A stretch of DNA of 64,000 bases, taken from the NCBI RefSeq assembly GCF_042429765.1, contig NZ_JBHLZU010000010.1, positions 310,001 through 374,000 of the forward strand, in the 5' to 3' direction. This DNA comes from Allokutzneria oryzae (GTDB lineage Bacteria; Actinomycetota; Actinomycetes; Mycobacteriales; Pseudonocardiaceae). The first letter of the stretch is position 1; each line of letters opens with the position of its first letter. This document shows, piece by piece, positions 17,154-26,400 of the stretch. A model generated the notes under the pieces. It made no database searches. It was not told the DNA's origin and was given only the letters and a program-made list of their open reading frames with translations. Position numbers and translations under genes: made by a program.

Positions 17154-17639
17154 TCAGGCCCCGCCCGCGAACTCGGTCAGCGCGGCGTCGGTCAGGCGGT
17201 GCATCTCCCACTCGTCCATGGGGGCCGCGCCGATGGACTTGTAGAACTCGATCGCGGGGGTGTTCCACTTCAGCACCGACCACTCCAGGCGCTGGTAGCC
17301 CTCGCGGACGCACTCCCGCGCCAGCGCGACCATCATCGCCTTGCCCAGGCCGGAGCCGCGCTGGGCGGGATCGACGTAGAGGTCCTCCATGTAGATCCCG
17401 TGCACGCCACGCCAGGTCGAGAAGCTCAGGAACCACAGGCAGTAGCCCACGACCGCGCCGTCGACCACCGCGACGTGGCCGAAGACGGCGGGGGCTTCGC
17501 CGAACAGCGCCGTGTGCAGCTGCTCGGAGGTCAGGTGGCACTCCTGGGGTGCTCGCTCGTAGTCGGCCAGGGCGTGCACCAGGCGGACCACGTCGTCCAC
17601 ATCGGATGGTTGGACGCGGCGGACGCGGGGGTCGGTCAC
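17154..17639 (-). CDS. GNAT-family N-acetyltransferase (SSAT/thialysine type)
   Basis: A 161-residue GNAT. The acetyl-CoA-binding motif A is YMEDLYVDPAQRGSGLGKAMM (quoted in part: RGSGLGKAMM), followed by WSVLKWNTPAIEFYKSIGA. The pattern resembles spermidine/thialysine acetyltransferases, so a small amine is a plausible substrate. The start is GTG at 17639 with GAGGAGGAA 6 nt before it. It is coupled to the nucleoside hydrolase downstream (4-nt gap) and lies 34 bp after the phosphatase gene. Confidence 0.9.
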   Translation of the reverse strand: MTDPRVRRVQPSDVDDVVRLVHALADYERAPQECHLTSEQLHTALFGEAPAVFGHVAVVDGAVVGYCLWFLSFSTWRGVHGIYMEDLYVDPAQRGSGLGKAMMVALARECVREGYQRLEWSVLKWNTPAIEFYKSIGAAPMDEWEMHRLTDAALTEFAGGA

Positions 17640-17673
17640 GGCGGTTCCTCCTCGGCTGGGCAGAAGCCGATCT

Positions 17674-18267
17674 TCACACGGGCGGCAGGTTGAGGTGGAG
17701 GAGCTGCGGTGCTCCGCGTTCGAAGCCGAGTGCCGCGACCGCCGCCGTGTCCATCGCGAAGCCCACCCCGGCCTCCGCGGGGAGGGCGAGCCACCTCGCG
17801 ACCAGCACGCGGCTGAAGTGACCGTGACCGATGAGCACGACGTCGCCGCCCAAGAGCGCCGAGCGGGTCCTGGCGAGCACCTGGTCGGCTCGCGCGGTCA
17901 CGGCCGCCGCGGTTTCGCCGTGCGGGCTGGGGTGGGTCCACACGGTCCAGTCCGGGACTCGCTCGCGGATCTGCGGTGTTGTCAGACCCTCGTAGTCGCC
18001 GTAGTCCCACTCCGACAGGGCTTCGGTGACCTCGTCCGGAGAGCCGAGCCCGGCCAGCTCCGCCGTGCGCGTAGCGCGCTCACGGGGACTGGACAGCACC
18101 AGCGCCGGTTTCTCCGCGCCACGGAGTCGGGCGAGCACTTTGCCCGCCGCGACCGCCTGTTGCTCCCCGGTGGCCGTGAGGGGGATGTCCGTGCGGCCGG
18201 TGTGCTTGCCGGACTTCGACCACTCGGTCTGTCCGTGCCGCAGCACGTACACGTGTCCATTCGCCAT
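17674..18267 (-). CDS. Histidine phosphatase superfamily protein (phosphoglycerate mutase-like)
   Basis: A 197-residue enzyme. The catalytic RHGQTEW sits near the N-terminus; ERATRTAEL, the phosphate-binding Arg in the next loop, and the second catalytic His in IGHGHFSRVL are all present. Family members dephosphorylate small molecules such as sugars; the substrate is unknown. I chose ATG at 18267 (MANGHVYVLRHGQ). A TTG at 18282 gives five more residues, but neither start has a strong Shine-Dalgarno. It lies in the minus-strand run between the siderophore-binding and acetyltransferase genes. Confidence 0.9.
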   Translation of the reverse strand: MANGHVYVLRHGQTEWSKSGKHTGRTDIPLTATGEQQAVAAGKVLARLRGAEKPALVLSSPRERATRTAELAGLGSPDEVTEALSEWDYGDYEGLTTPQIRERVPDWTVWTHPSPHGETAAAVTARADQVLARTRSALLGGDVVLIGHGHFSRVLVARWLALPAEAGVGFAMDTAAVAALGFERGAPQLLHLNLPPV

Positions 18268-18303
18268 GCTTGGAGTTTTCAAGGAGATGAGGCGGGGCGC
18301 ACG

Positions 18304-19326
18304 TCAGCGCAGCGTGCTCAGGGCGGTGTCGAGCTGGTTGAGGCAGGTCTGCGCCGCCGAGACCGAGTAGCCGTCCCACCACGCGACCGGGTCGAGCTTG
18401 ACCACGCGGCCCGCGCGCACGGCCGGCAGCTGCTTCCAGATCCCGCCGTTGGCGTACTTCTCGAAGGTGGCCGAGGCCGAGTCGACCAGCCCGCCTCCAC
18501 CGACGAAGTAGAACACCACGTCGGAGTCCGCGAGCACGCCCACGTTCTCCTCGCTCAGCGACACGTACGTCGAGCTGGTGGAGGGCCGGTCGGTCGACGC
18601 GGGACGACGTGCCCCGGCGTCGGCGAGGACCGCCGAGCCGAAGATCGGCCCGCGCACGATGCGCAGCTCGGTGCTGGTGAACCGGAGCAGGGCGACGGTG
18701 TGCCTGGCCAGCGGCTCGCGGTGCTTCGCGGCCAGCTCGGCGACCCGGGCTGTGTACGCGGCGAGCCTCCGGTCGATCTCCCCGCGTGCTCCGAGCAGGT
18801 CGCCGATCGTGCGGACCGACTGCTGCCAGCCGACACCGCTGCCCGCGTTCTCGTAGGCCACCGTCGGCGCGATGCCGGAGAGCTTGGCGTAGTTCTCCCT
18901 GAGCCGCTGGGTGTTGCCGATGATCATGTCCGGCCGCAGCCCGGCGAGCTGCTCCAGGTTGAGCTGGTTGAAGCCGAGCGAGGTGAACCCGGGGGCGGGG
19001 GCCGGGACGTAGGGCGGTACCGGCTGACCGCCTTGCAGCGTTTCCGACGCGACAAGGGGGACGCCCAGTTCGAGGCTGGTCTGGAGACCGCCGTTGCTGT
19101 CCAGCGACACCACCCGTCGCGGAGCCACCGGGACGCTGCTGGTGCCCAGGGGGTGCTCGACGGTTCGCATGGGCCGGTCCCCGTCTCCCGACCCCCTGCC
19201 GGGTGAGCAGCCGGCCACGGCCAGCAGGCCCGCCGCGGTGAGCAGGCCGCGCCGCGTGAGCTCGGCATCAGGCGTGGTCAGCCCGCCGCCCAGGACGGGG
19301 AGCTGTCGGTCCAGGTCACGGAACAC
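18304..19326 (-). CDS. Fe(III)-siderophore ABC transporter substrate-binding lipoprotein (FecB/FepB-like)
   Basis: A 340-residue solute-binding protein. The N-terminus carries a twin-arginine signal RRGLLTAAGLLAVAGC ending in a lipobox, so it is a Tat-exported lipoprotein. The body shows RRVVSLDSNGGLQTSLELGVP, LEQLAGLRPDMIIG and LADSDVVFYFVGGGG, the class III iron-siderophore binding fold. No permease or ATPase gene is adjacent, so it must rely on a transporter elsewhere. The start is GTG at 19326, 12 bp from an IdeR/DmdR-type box, so repression by iron is expected. It lies downstream of the FhuF-like gene. Confidence 0.9.
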   Translation of the reverse strand: MFRDLDRQLPVLGGGLTTPDAELTRRGLLTAAGLLAVAGCSPGRGSGDGDRPMRTVEHPLGTSSVPVAPRRVVSLDSNGGLQTSLELGVPLVASETLQGGQPVPPYVPAPAPGFTSLGFNQLNLEQLAGLRPDMIIGNTQRLRENYAKLSGIAPTVAYENAGSGVGWQQSVRTIGDLLGARGEIDRRLAAYTARVAELAAKHREPLARHTVALLRFTSTELRIVRGPIFGSAVLADAGARRPASTDRPSTSSTYVSLSEENVGVLADSDVVFYFVGGGGLVDSASATFEKYANGGIWKQLPAVRAGRVVKLDPVAWWDGYSVSAAQTCLNQLDTALSTLR

Positions 19327-19337
19327 GGCGCGACGGT

Positions 19338-19356
19338 ATTGGTTAGCCTTGCCTAA
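19338..19356 (-). promoter_or_regulatory. IdeR/DmdR-type iron box
   Basis: On the minus strand TTAGGCAAGGCTAACCAAT matches the consensus TTAGGTTAGGCTAACCTAA at about 15 of 19 positions. It is centred about 21 bp upstream of the siderophore-binding-protein start and covers the stop codon and the last codons of the FhuF-like gene. Confidence 0.75.
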
Positions 19357-20107
19357 TGTCCAGCGGCAGGCGCAGGTTCGAGACCGCCCACATGCCCGCC
19401 CGTTCCTCGTCGCCCAGCAACGGACAAGTCAGGCACATGCCGTGCGAGCCGTCGGTGAAGTCCAGGCAGCACGCGCCGCGGACGCCCCAGGACTCGTCGT
19501 CGGAGTCGCCGTACCTGGCCAGCACCGGTCGGGAGCGGCGCGGGATGCCCGCCGCGTAGAGCTCCTCGGCGAGCTCGGCGGCCCTGGACCACGCCGCGGC
19601 CCGGTCGTGGCCGAGTTGGCGCGCGAGGTTCAGCATGCCGAAGTGGATCATGTCGACGACGTAGCTCCACAGGGTGCGCGAACCGACCCTTGAGCGGGCG
19701 CCCACCTCGGTGACCAGCGGCGTCACCGTCGCGGTGAACCCGGCGGCGATCTCCGGGGCGGAGGTCGAGAACTCGGCGACCACGAGCCGCCTCCGGTCCA
19801 CCTCGGTCCCGTGGTGGAACCAGTAGCGCTCGCCGGAGATCGTCGGCGCGGCGTCGAGGAGGTAGACCGAGGCCGCCGTGCAGAAGATCAGCTCGCGAAG
19901 CAGCTCGCGCAGGGTGTGCACGGCACGCGGCCCGGGCGGCACGTCATCGCCTTGTGCGGCAAGGAGTTCGGCCACGCGTTCGCGCATCCCGACGGCCGTC
20001 AGCCAGCCGTCGCCGCCGGGCGTGCCCTCGGGGCCGGTCAGCTCCGGGAGCGGGGCGAAGGCCAACCCGGAGCAGCGCTCGCGCAGCTCGTCCAACACGG
20101 GCGCCAC
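19343..20107 (-). CDS. (2Fe-2S) ferric iron/siderophore reductase, FhuF-like
   Basis: A 254-residue cytosolic protein. The C-terminal iron-sulfur ligand pattern is CC-x10-C-x2-C (GACC...CLTCPL), as in FhuF and related ferric-siderophore reductases. No membrane segment is seen. It would release iron from the siderophore taken up through the neighbouring binding protein. Its last codons (LDIRQG then TAA) are written within the iron box used by the downstream gene. The start at 20107 is a GTG or ATG-type start of the frame. It lies 112 bp after sodN, from which a strong 15-bp hairpin separates it. Confidence 0.85.
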   Translation of the reverse strand: MAPVLDELRERCSGLAFAPLPELTGPEGTPGGDGWLTAVGMRERVAELLAAQGDDVPPGPRAVHTLRELLRELIFCTAASVYLLDAAPTISGERYWFHHGTEVDRRRLVVAEFSTSAPEIAAGFTATVTPLVTEVGARSRVGSRTLWSYVVDMIHFGMLNLARQLGHDRAAAWSRAAELAEELYAAGIPRRSRPVLARYGDSDDESWGVRGACCLDFTDGSHGMCLTCPLLGDEERAGMWAVSNLRLPLDIRQG

Positions 20108-20172
20108 TGTCGCATCCCGGCGCCGGAACGCGATAACGGCGTCGCTGGGTCTGGCGACCGCCGGACAAACGA

Positions 20173-20206
20173 AACGACGCTGACCCGAATGCGGGTCAGC
20201 GTCGTT
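20173..20206. terminator. Intrinsic terminator after sodN
   Basis: Perfect 15-bp arms (20173-20187, 20192-20206; AACGACGCTGACCCG) enclose an AATG tetraloop and are followed on the minus strand by TTCGTTTGTCC. They insulate sodN from the reductase gene. Confidence 0.9.
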
Positions 20207-20218
20207 CGCGGTGGCAGA

Positions 20219-20629
20219 TCAGGCCGCGGCCTTGGTCTCCCAGAAGATCTTGTCGATCTGCGCGATCAGGTCCAGCAGCTCCTGACCGGTCTTCGGGTCC
20301 GTTGAGCCCTTGGCCCCGCCGGCACCCGCGGCCTTGGTGGCCTTGTTGAACAGCTCGTGCAGCTCCGGGTACTTCTCGAAGTGCGGCGGCTTGAAGTAGT
20401 CGGTCCACAGCACCCACAGGTGGTGCTTGACCAACTCGCAGCGCTGCTCCTTGATCTCGATGGCGCGCGAACGGAACTCGGGGTCCTCGTTGCCCTGGTA
20501 CTTCTCCTGGATCGCCTTGACCGACTCGGCCTCGATCCTGGCCTGGGCCGGGTCGTACACGCCGCACGGCAGATCGCAGTGGGCGGTGACCTCCAGACGG
20601 GGGCCGAGGACGCGCGACAGCAGTCGCAT
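20219..20629 (-). CDS. sodN: Nickel superoxide dismutase
   Basis: A 136-residue precursor. A 16-residue propeptide MRLLSRVLGPRLEVTA precedes the nickel hook HCDLPCGVYDP, so after cleavage His1, Cys2 and Cys6 of the mature 120-residue enzyme bind nickel. The rest is the four-helix bundle of the hexamer (EAESVKAIQEKYQG onward). The intergenic region separates it from sodX, the divergent maturation protease gene. I see no obvious Nur-type operator. The start is ATG at 20629. Confidence 0.96.
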   Translation of the reverse strand: MRLLSRVLGPRLEVTAHCDLPCGVYDPAQARIEAESVKAIQEKYQGNEDPEFRSRAIEIKEQRCELVKHHLWVLWTDYFKPPHFEKYPELHELFNKATKAAGAGGAKGSTDPKTGQELLDLIAQIDKIFWETKAAA

Positions 20630-20711
20630 CTTTCCTCCCTGACAGTGGATGCTCCGACGTGCGGGACCCTACTCCGCGCGTGTACAACCGGCAGGCGGGG
20701 AGGTGATCACC

Positions 20712-21011
20712 ATGCGTCGGGTCCGCTGGCTGAGGGTGCACGGGCCGTCGATGGTGCCCGCGCTCCACGACGGTGACACCGCGCTCGTCCGGATGGGCGC
20801 ACGGCCGGAACCCGGCGACGTCGTGCTCGTCAGGTGGCCCGCCCGGCCCGGCCAGCTGTCGGTGAAACGGGCCGTGCGCAGGCAGGACGACGGGTGGTGG
20901 GTGGTGGGGGACAACACCTTCGGCTCGACCGACTCGCGGCAGCTCGGGGCGGCCGAGGTGCTGGGCGTCCTCCGCTGGCGGCTGGCCCCGCGCCCCGGCC
21001 GGATCCGCTGA
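20712..21011 (+). CDS. sodX: Nickel-SOD maturation protease, signal-peptidase-like
   Basis: A 99-residue S24/S26-type peptidase. The catalytic Ser is in HGPSMVPAL and the general-base Lys in SVKRAV, with WVVGDNTFGSTDSR closing the site as in signal peptidases. No transmembrane helix is present, so it is cytosolic. It removes the SodN propeptide, in keeping with its divergent position next to sodN. The start is ATG at 20712 with GGGGAGG 8 nt upstream. The stop lies next to the end of the convergent epimerase gene. Confidence 0.93.
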   Translation: MRRVRWLRVHGPSMVPALHDGDTALVRMGARPEPGDVVLVRWPARPGQLSVKRAVRRQDDGWWVVGDNTFGSTDSRQLGAAEVLGVLRWRLAPRPGRIR

Positions 21012-21012
21012 C

Positions 21013-21630
21013 TCAGACCAGGACGGAGCGCAGCGAGGCGTAGTGCGCCTGGCAGGCGTCGTAGTTCGGCAGCAGGCCGGAGGCCAGCGCCTCGGCGAGC
21101 GCCGGGGCACCGCGGTCCTTGTCGGACAGGATCGGCTCGGCCCCGTCCAGCCAGGACTCCCACGGCAGGCCCAGCATCGGGTCGGTCGGGTTCACCGCGT
21201 GCTCGCCCGCCGGGTTGTACGGGGTGGAGCACAGGTAGGCCATCACCGTGTCCTCTTCGAGCGCGACGAACGCGTGTCCGATGCCCTCGGCGATGTACAC
21301 CGCGCGGAAGTCGGTGGAGTCCAGCAGCGCCGCGTCCCAGGTGCCGAAGGTCGGTGAGCCCACGCGCAGGTCGACCACCACGTCCATCAGCGCGCCGCGC
21401 GGGCAGTAGACGTACTTCGCCTGGCCGGGCGGGGTGTCGGCGAAGTGCAGGCCGCGGACGGCGCCGCGCCGCGACACGCTGTGGTTCGTCTGCGCCAGCC
21501 GCATCGGGTGGCCGGTCGCCTCGATCAGCGCCGCCTCCTGGAACGGGGCGACGAACAGTCCACGGGAATCGGGAAAAGAACGGGGAGTGAACTCGAAGGC
21601 GTCTGGGACGGCGAGTTTGCGGACCTGCAC
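21013..21630 (-). CDS. dTDP-4-dehydrorhamnose 3,5-epimerase-like sugar epimerase
   Basis: A 205-residue cupin. The family landmarks are FTPRSFPDSRGLFVAPFQE, the catalytic His in RGLHFADTPPGQAKYVYCPRG (written in part: RGLHFAD), IAEGIGHAFVALEEDT and YLCSTPYNP. It would epimerise a dTDP-4-keto-6-deoxyhexose at C3/C5. No other dTDP-rhamnose gene is next to it. I chose GTG at 21630 because the family N-terminus (VQVRKLAVPDAFEF) begins there, but no clear Shine-Dalgarno precedes it. The open frame extends further upstream. Confidence 0.88.
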   Translation of the reverse strand: MQVRKLAVPDAFEFTPRSFPDSRGLFVAPFQEAALIEATGHPMRLAQTNHSVSRRGAVRGLHFADTPPGQAKYVYCPRGALMDVVVDLRVGSPTFGTWDAALLDSTDFRAVYIAEGIGHAFVALEEDTVMAYLCSTPYNPAGEHAVNPTDPMLGLPWESWLDGAEPILSDKDRGAPALAEALASGLLPNYDACQAHYASLRSVLV

Positions 21631-21944
21631 GGCAAAAAAGTCTATTACACCCCCGCCATGGCCAGCGATGATCAAACAAGCCGGACGGACGTCTTGTAAA
21701 AACCGCCTCTGACCTGCGACATCACTTTCTCGGTTATGTGATCCCCGCCGCAGACATCGGAGGGATTGCCTGCCACACTGTGCCAACTCCGACGCCCGGT
21801 GTCGTTGTGCTCACCACCCACGAGCATCACAACGCCGTCGTTGTCATGCCCACCGACCCTCGGCGCGATCGCGTCGGACGGCGGGTTCCGCACCTTGAGG
21901 CCGATGCGCGATTCCGGCCTGCCCCCGCTGCCTGGAGGGACGCT
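21631..21944. other. 314-bp divergent promoter region, epimerase / malic enzyme
   Basis: This relatively A/T-rich stretch carries several short tracts (AAAAAAG, TTGTAAAAA) and an ATCAC-N12-GTGAT inverted repeat near 21720-21741. Both flanking genes start from it. I see no convincing gene or riboswitch in it. Confidence 0.5.
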
Positions 21945-23138
21945 GTGACCACTGTGAACGATCCGGCTGTTTCGACTTCCACGATCGAGCTCACCGACGA
22001 GGAGATCTTCGCCGCGCACGAGGGCGGCAAGCTCGCCGTGGGCGCGACCGCCTCCCTCGCCGACCCGCGCGCCCTCTCCATCGCCTACACCCCCGGCGTC
22101 GCCCGCGTGAGCAGGGCCATCGCCGAGGACGCCTCCCTCGCCGGCCGCTACACCTGGACCGGCCGCCTGGTCGCGGTGGTCAGCGACGGCACCGCCGTGC
22201 TCGGCCTCGGCGACATCGGCCCGCGCGCCTCGCTGCCGGTCATGGAGGGCAAGGCCGCGCTGTTCAAGACCTTCGGCGGGCTGGACTCGATCCCGCTGGT
22301 GCTGGACACCACCGACGTCGACGAGATCGTGGAGACCCTGGTCCGGCTGCGCCCGTCCTTCGGCGCGGTCAACCTGGAGGACGTCTCCGCGCCCCGCTGC
22401 TTCGAGCTGGAGGCCCGGCTCATCGAGGCGCTGGACTGCCCGGTCATGCACGACGACCAGCACGGCACCGCCATCGTGGCGCTCGCCGCGCTCAAGGGCG
22501 CCGTCGCGGTGCAGGGCCGCTCGCTCGGCGAGCTCAAGGTCGTCATCTCCGGCGCCGGGGCGGCGGGTGTGGCCTGCGCGAAGATCCTGATCGCCGCCGG
22601 TGTCGGCGAGGTGGTCGTGATCGACTCGCGTGGCATCATCAGCGCGGGCCGGGACGGGCTCAACGCCGTGAAGACCGAGCTGGCCGCGATCACCAACCCG
22701 CGCGGGCTCACCGGTGGCCTCGCTGAGGCGGTCCAGGGATCGGATGTCTTCCTCGGCGTGTCCTCGTCGAAGGTGCCGGAGGAGCTCGTCGCCACCATGG
22801 CCCCGGAGGCGATCGTCTTCGCCCTGTCCAACCCCGACCCGGAGATCCACCCGGAGGTCGCGGCCCGGCACGCGGCGATCGTGGCCACCGGCCGCAGCGA
22901 CTTCCCGAACCAGATCAACAACGTGCTCGCCTTCCCCGGTGTGTTCAAGGGGGCGCTGGACGCCGGTGCCCGCCGGATCACCGAACGGATGAAGATCGCC
23001 GCAGCCGACGCGATCTTCGCCGTGGCCTCGGACGACCTCGCCGCGGACCGCATCGTGCCCAGCGCGCTGGACCCCAGGGTCGCCGTCGAGGTCGCCGCCG
23101 CGGTGGCGCAGGCGGCTAGGCAGGACGGGGTAGCCTGA
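21945..23138 (+). CDS. NAD(P)-dependent malic enzyme
   Basis: A 397-residue malate dehydrogenase (oxaloacetate-decarboxylating) that makes pyruvate and NAD(P)H. The N-terminal part shows the catalytic YTPGVARVSR and SDGTAVLGLGDIGP, followed by the metal-site segment VMHDDQHGTAIVALAAL, the nucleotide-binding loop SGAGAAGVACAKIL, and SNPDPEI and NQINNVLAFPG near the end. The start is GTG at 21945, with GGAGGGA 4-5 nt upstream; the longer frame upstream lacks family similarity. It is the short bacterial form without a C-terminal phosphotransacetylase domain. Confidence 0.95.
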   Translation: MTTVNDPAVSTSTIELTDEEIFAAHEGGKLAVGATASLADPRALSIAYTPGVARVSRAIAEDASLAGRYTWTGRLVAVVSDGTAVLGLGDIGPRASLPVMEGKAALFKTFGGLDSIPLVLDTTDVDEIVETLVRLRPSFGAVNLEDVSAPRCFELEARLIEALDCPVMHDDQHGTAIVALAALKGAVAVQGRSLGELKVVISGAGAAGVACAKILIAAGVGEVVVIDSRGIISAGRDGLNAVKTELAAITNPRGLTGGLAEAVQGSDVFLGVSSSKVPEELVATMAPEAIVFALSNPDPEIHPEVAARHAAIVATGRSDFPNQINNVLAFPGVFKGALDAGARRITERMKIAAADAIFAVASDDLAADRIVPSALDPRVAVEVAAAVAQAARQDGVA

Positions 23139-23201
23139 TTCCACCGGGGGAGAAGCAGCCCCTCCGGTGCACAGCGAGATCCTTACCGGGCTTGGGGCGG
23201 T

Positions 23202-23219
23202 GATGGAAACCTTTCCATC
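23202..23219. promoter_or_regulatory. 18-bp palindrome between malic enzyme and GGDEF-EAL gene
   Basis: GATGGAAACCTTTCCATC has perfect 8-bp arms around a CC centre. It is too tight for a good hairpin and more like a protein site. An imperfect terminator (CACCGG.../...CCGGTG) lies just upstream at about 23143-23171. Confidence 0.45.
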
Positions 23220-23425
23220 CGCGACACGGAAGATTTCCCGCTGCTGGGGGAATGCGTCTTCCTGGGGCTGGGCCTTGCGCCGCAGAACCGCTACCTTCAC
23301 TCGGTCGGGTGAGCACTCGGAAACGTGACCCGGGCCGTCCGGTCACTCGGGTGTGCTGCTGAGACGACCGTCGGCCTGGCCGCCTCCGGCGCCGACGGGC
23401 TCGTCGATGCCGAAGGGTGGACGTC

Positions 23426-26400
23426 GTGGCCGACCAGGTCCAGCGCACGGGGCGCGCCCCTGGGGTGCTCGACCCTGCCGTGAGCACCGCCGCGGCCCCC
23501 GCGCCGAACGGCTTCGTCCTGCCGGACGCGCCCGCCGTGCTCTGCGACCCGGACGGGGTCGTGCTGCAGGCCAACGCGGCCGCGGCCGAGCTGGCGGGAG
23601 CGACGCGGCCGGTGGACCTCACCGGCGGGCCGCTGTCCGAGCTCGTCTCCGACCTCGACGCCAACACCCGGCTGCACCGCGCCGACGGCACCGAGCTGCC
23701 GATCCGCGTCGTGCGCACCCCGCTGCCCGGCACCGACCGCGAGATCGTGCTGCTGGTCGACGTCTCCGACCTCTCCCGCGCCGCCGACGCGCTGCGCGAC
23801 GAACAACGCAGGCTCAACCAGGTGCAGCGGGTCGCGGGCATCGCCTCCTGGGAGCTGGACCCGGCGACCGGGCAGACCTACTGGTCGCCGAACCACTACG
23901 AGCTCTTCGGGCTGCGGCCGGGCGACGTCGTCCCCGGGGCCCAGGCCGTGCTCGACCACGTGCACCCCGAGGACCAGGAGCTGGTCGCGACCTATTGGCG
24001 CGACCACCGCCTCTCGGGCGACTCGATCGACATCGAGTACCGGATCGTCCGGCCGGACGGTGAGGTCCGCCGCATCCGCGGTGAGGCCGAGACCATCCGC
24101 GACGAGCGCGGCGGCACCGTGCGCATCACCGGCTACATCCGGGACATCACCGACCAATGGCGTGTGGAGAACGAGCTGGCCGAGGAGAAGGCGCGACTGC
24201 TGGAAGCCCAGCGGATCGCCAGGATGGGCAGTTGGACCTACGAGGTGGAGACCGCCGACGTCCGTCGCAGCGAGGTGATGGTCGAGCTCTTCCACGAGGT
24301 CGGGAACGAGCCGGGGGACCTGCTCTCGGGCGTGCACCCCGAAGACCGGGAGAAGATGGCCGAGCTCCAGCAGCAGCTGCTGCACGCCGCGCACGGCGAG
24401 ACCGCCGAGGTCGAGTTCCGCGGCGAGCTGGCCGACAAGATCTACAACTGCCGGGTGCGCGCGGAGCACGACGACAACGGCCAGGTGCAGCGCCTGCAGG
24501 CGACCGTGCAGGACGTGACGTCGCTGCGGGCACTGGAGCGCCAGCTGCGGCACGAGCGCAGGCGGCTCGACGACGCGCAGCGGGTGGCGCGGCTCGGCAC
24601 CTGGGAGTGGGACTCGGCGACCGACCAGATGGTGTGGTCGGACATGCTCAAGGAGCTCGTCGGCGTCCCCTTCGAGGAGCAGATCACCTTCGAGGACTTC
24701 TTCAGCCTCATCCACCCGGAGGACCGGCCGTGGGTCGAGGAGCTGTGGCAGCAGATCAGGATCGAGGCGCAGCCGTTCGAGTGTGAGCACCGGGTGATCC
24801 GCCGCGACGGCCTCCACCGGGTCTTCCGCTGCTACGGCGCCCCGGTGAGCGGCCCCGGCGAACCGCTGCTGGTGGTGGGCACGGCCCAGGACGTCACCGA
24901 GCAGCGCGTGGTGGAGACCCGGATGGAGCGCTCCAGCCAGCGCTTCTCCGACCTGGTCTCGGTCACCCCCGTCGGCATCGGCATCTTCGACGACAGCGAG
25001 CGGCTGGTCGACGCCAACGACGCGCTGTGCGAGCTGCTGGGCTACGACCTGGAGCAGATGCGCGGCATGACCGCCGAGCAGCTGGCGCACCCGGAGGAGC
25101 CCGCGCAGCACCTGCGGATGGCGGACAAGGCCGTCGACGAGGAGCAGAAGAGCTACAAGATCCCGCAGCGGCTGCTGCTGCGCTCCGACGGCGAACCCGT
25201 CTACTGCGAGCTGCACGTGGCGCTGTCGGTGCAGGACGACGGGCGGCGGTTCTGGCTGGTGGTGTTCCAGGACATCACCGAGCGGCGGCGCACGGCGGAG
25301 GCGCTCAAGCACCAGGCGACCCACGACGACCTCACCGGGCTGCCCAACCGCACGGCGGTCAAGGAGCTGCTCGCGGACCTGTTGCAGCAGGACGAGCCCA
25401 GCCGGGTCGCCGTGCTGTTCTGCGACATCGACAACTTCAAGCGGGTAAACGATTCCCTCGGTCACGACGCGGGCGACGAGCTCCTCGTGGTGCTCGCGCG
25501 GCGGTTGGAGGGCGGGCTGCCCAAGGGCTGCACGGCGGCCAGGCTCTCCGGCGACGAGTACGTGATCATCTGCGCCGACATCGAGGCGGTCGGCGGCGTG
25601 GACGCCCTGGCCACCAAGGTCTCCAGTCTGCTGCGCACGGTGGTCCCGGTGCACGGCCAGCTGGTGCGGGTGTCGGCGTCGATCGGCGCGGCGATCCCCA
25701 ACGGCGCGCGTGCCACCGGCGACGACCTGCTGCGCTTCGCCGACGCGGCGATGTTCGAGGCGAAGCGGCGCGGCGCCGGGCGGGTCTCGCTGGCCAGCGC
25801 GGCGCTGATGGCCTCCGCCGACTGGCAGGTCCACCTGGAGGGCCAGCTGCGCGAGGCGCTCAACCGCGACGGCCTCGCGCTGCACTACCAGCCGGTGGTC
25901 GGGCCGGACGGCCGCGTGGTCACCGCCGAGGCGCTCGTGCGGTGGCCGCACCCGGACCGCGGCCTGCTCTCGCCGGACGTGTTCCTGCCGGTGGCCGAGC
26001 AGGGCGACCTGATGCGCGAGCTGGACCGCTGGGTGCTGCGGACGGCGCTGAAGGAGGCATCGGCCTGGCCGGAGCCGGACGGGCGGCCGGTGGCGGTCGC
26101 GGTCAACCTCGGCGGCCTGCTGCCGGGTGACCCGGACTTCGTCGACATCGTCGCGACGGCGGTGGCGGAGAGCGGCATCGCCTGGGACCGGGTGGTCCTG
26201 GAGCTGGTGGAGACCAGCCTGGTGGACCTGCCCTCGCGGACCCGTCAGGCGATGGCGGAGCTGGTGGAGCGCGGGGTGCGCTTCGCGGTGGACGACTTCG
26301 GCACCGGCTACTCGTCGCTGGCCCGGCTGAAGGACCTGCCCGCGCAGATCATCAAGGTGGACCGGCGCTTCGTCTCCGGGGTCGGCAAGGACCCGTCGGA

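Noticed and set aside
20630..20711. Nickel-responsive Nur box between sodN and sodX
   Set aside because: I could not find a TGCAA-N5-TTGCA-like inverted repeat in this short region.
23139..23425. Cyclic-di-GMP or cyclic-di-AMP riboswitch before the GGDEF-EAL gene
   Set aside because: No conserved riboswitch core sequence is visible; only an imperfect terminator and an 18-bp palindrome.
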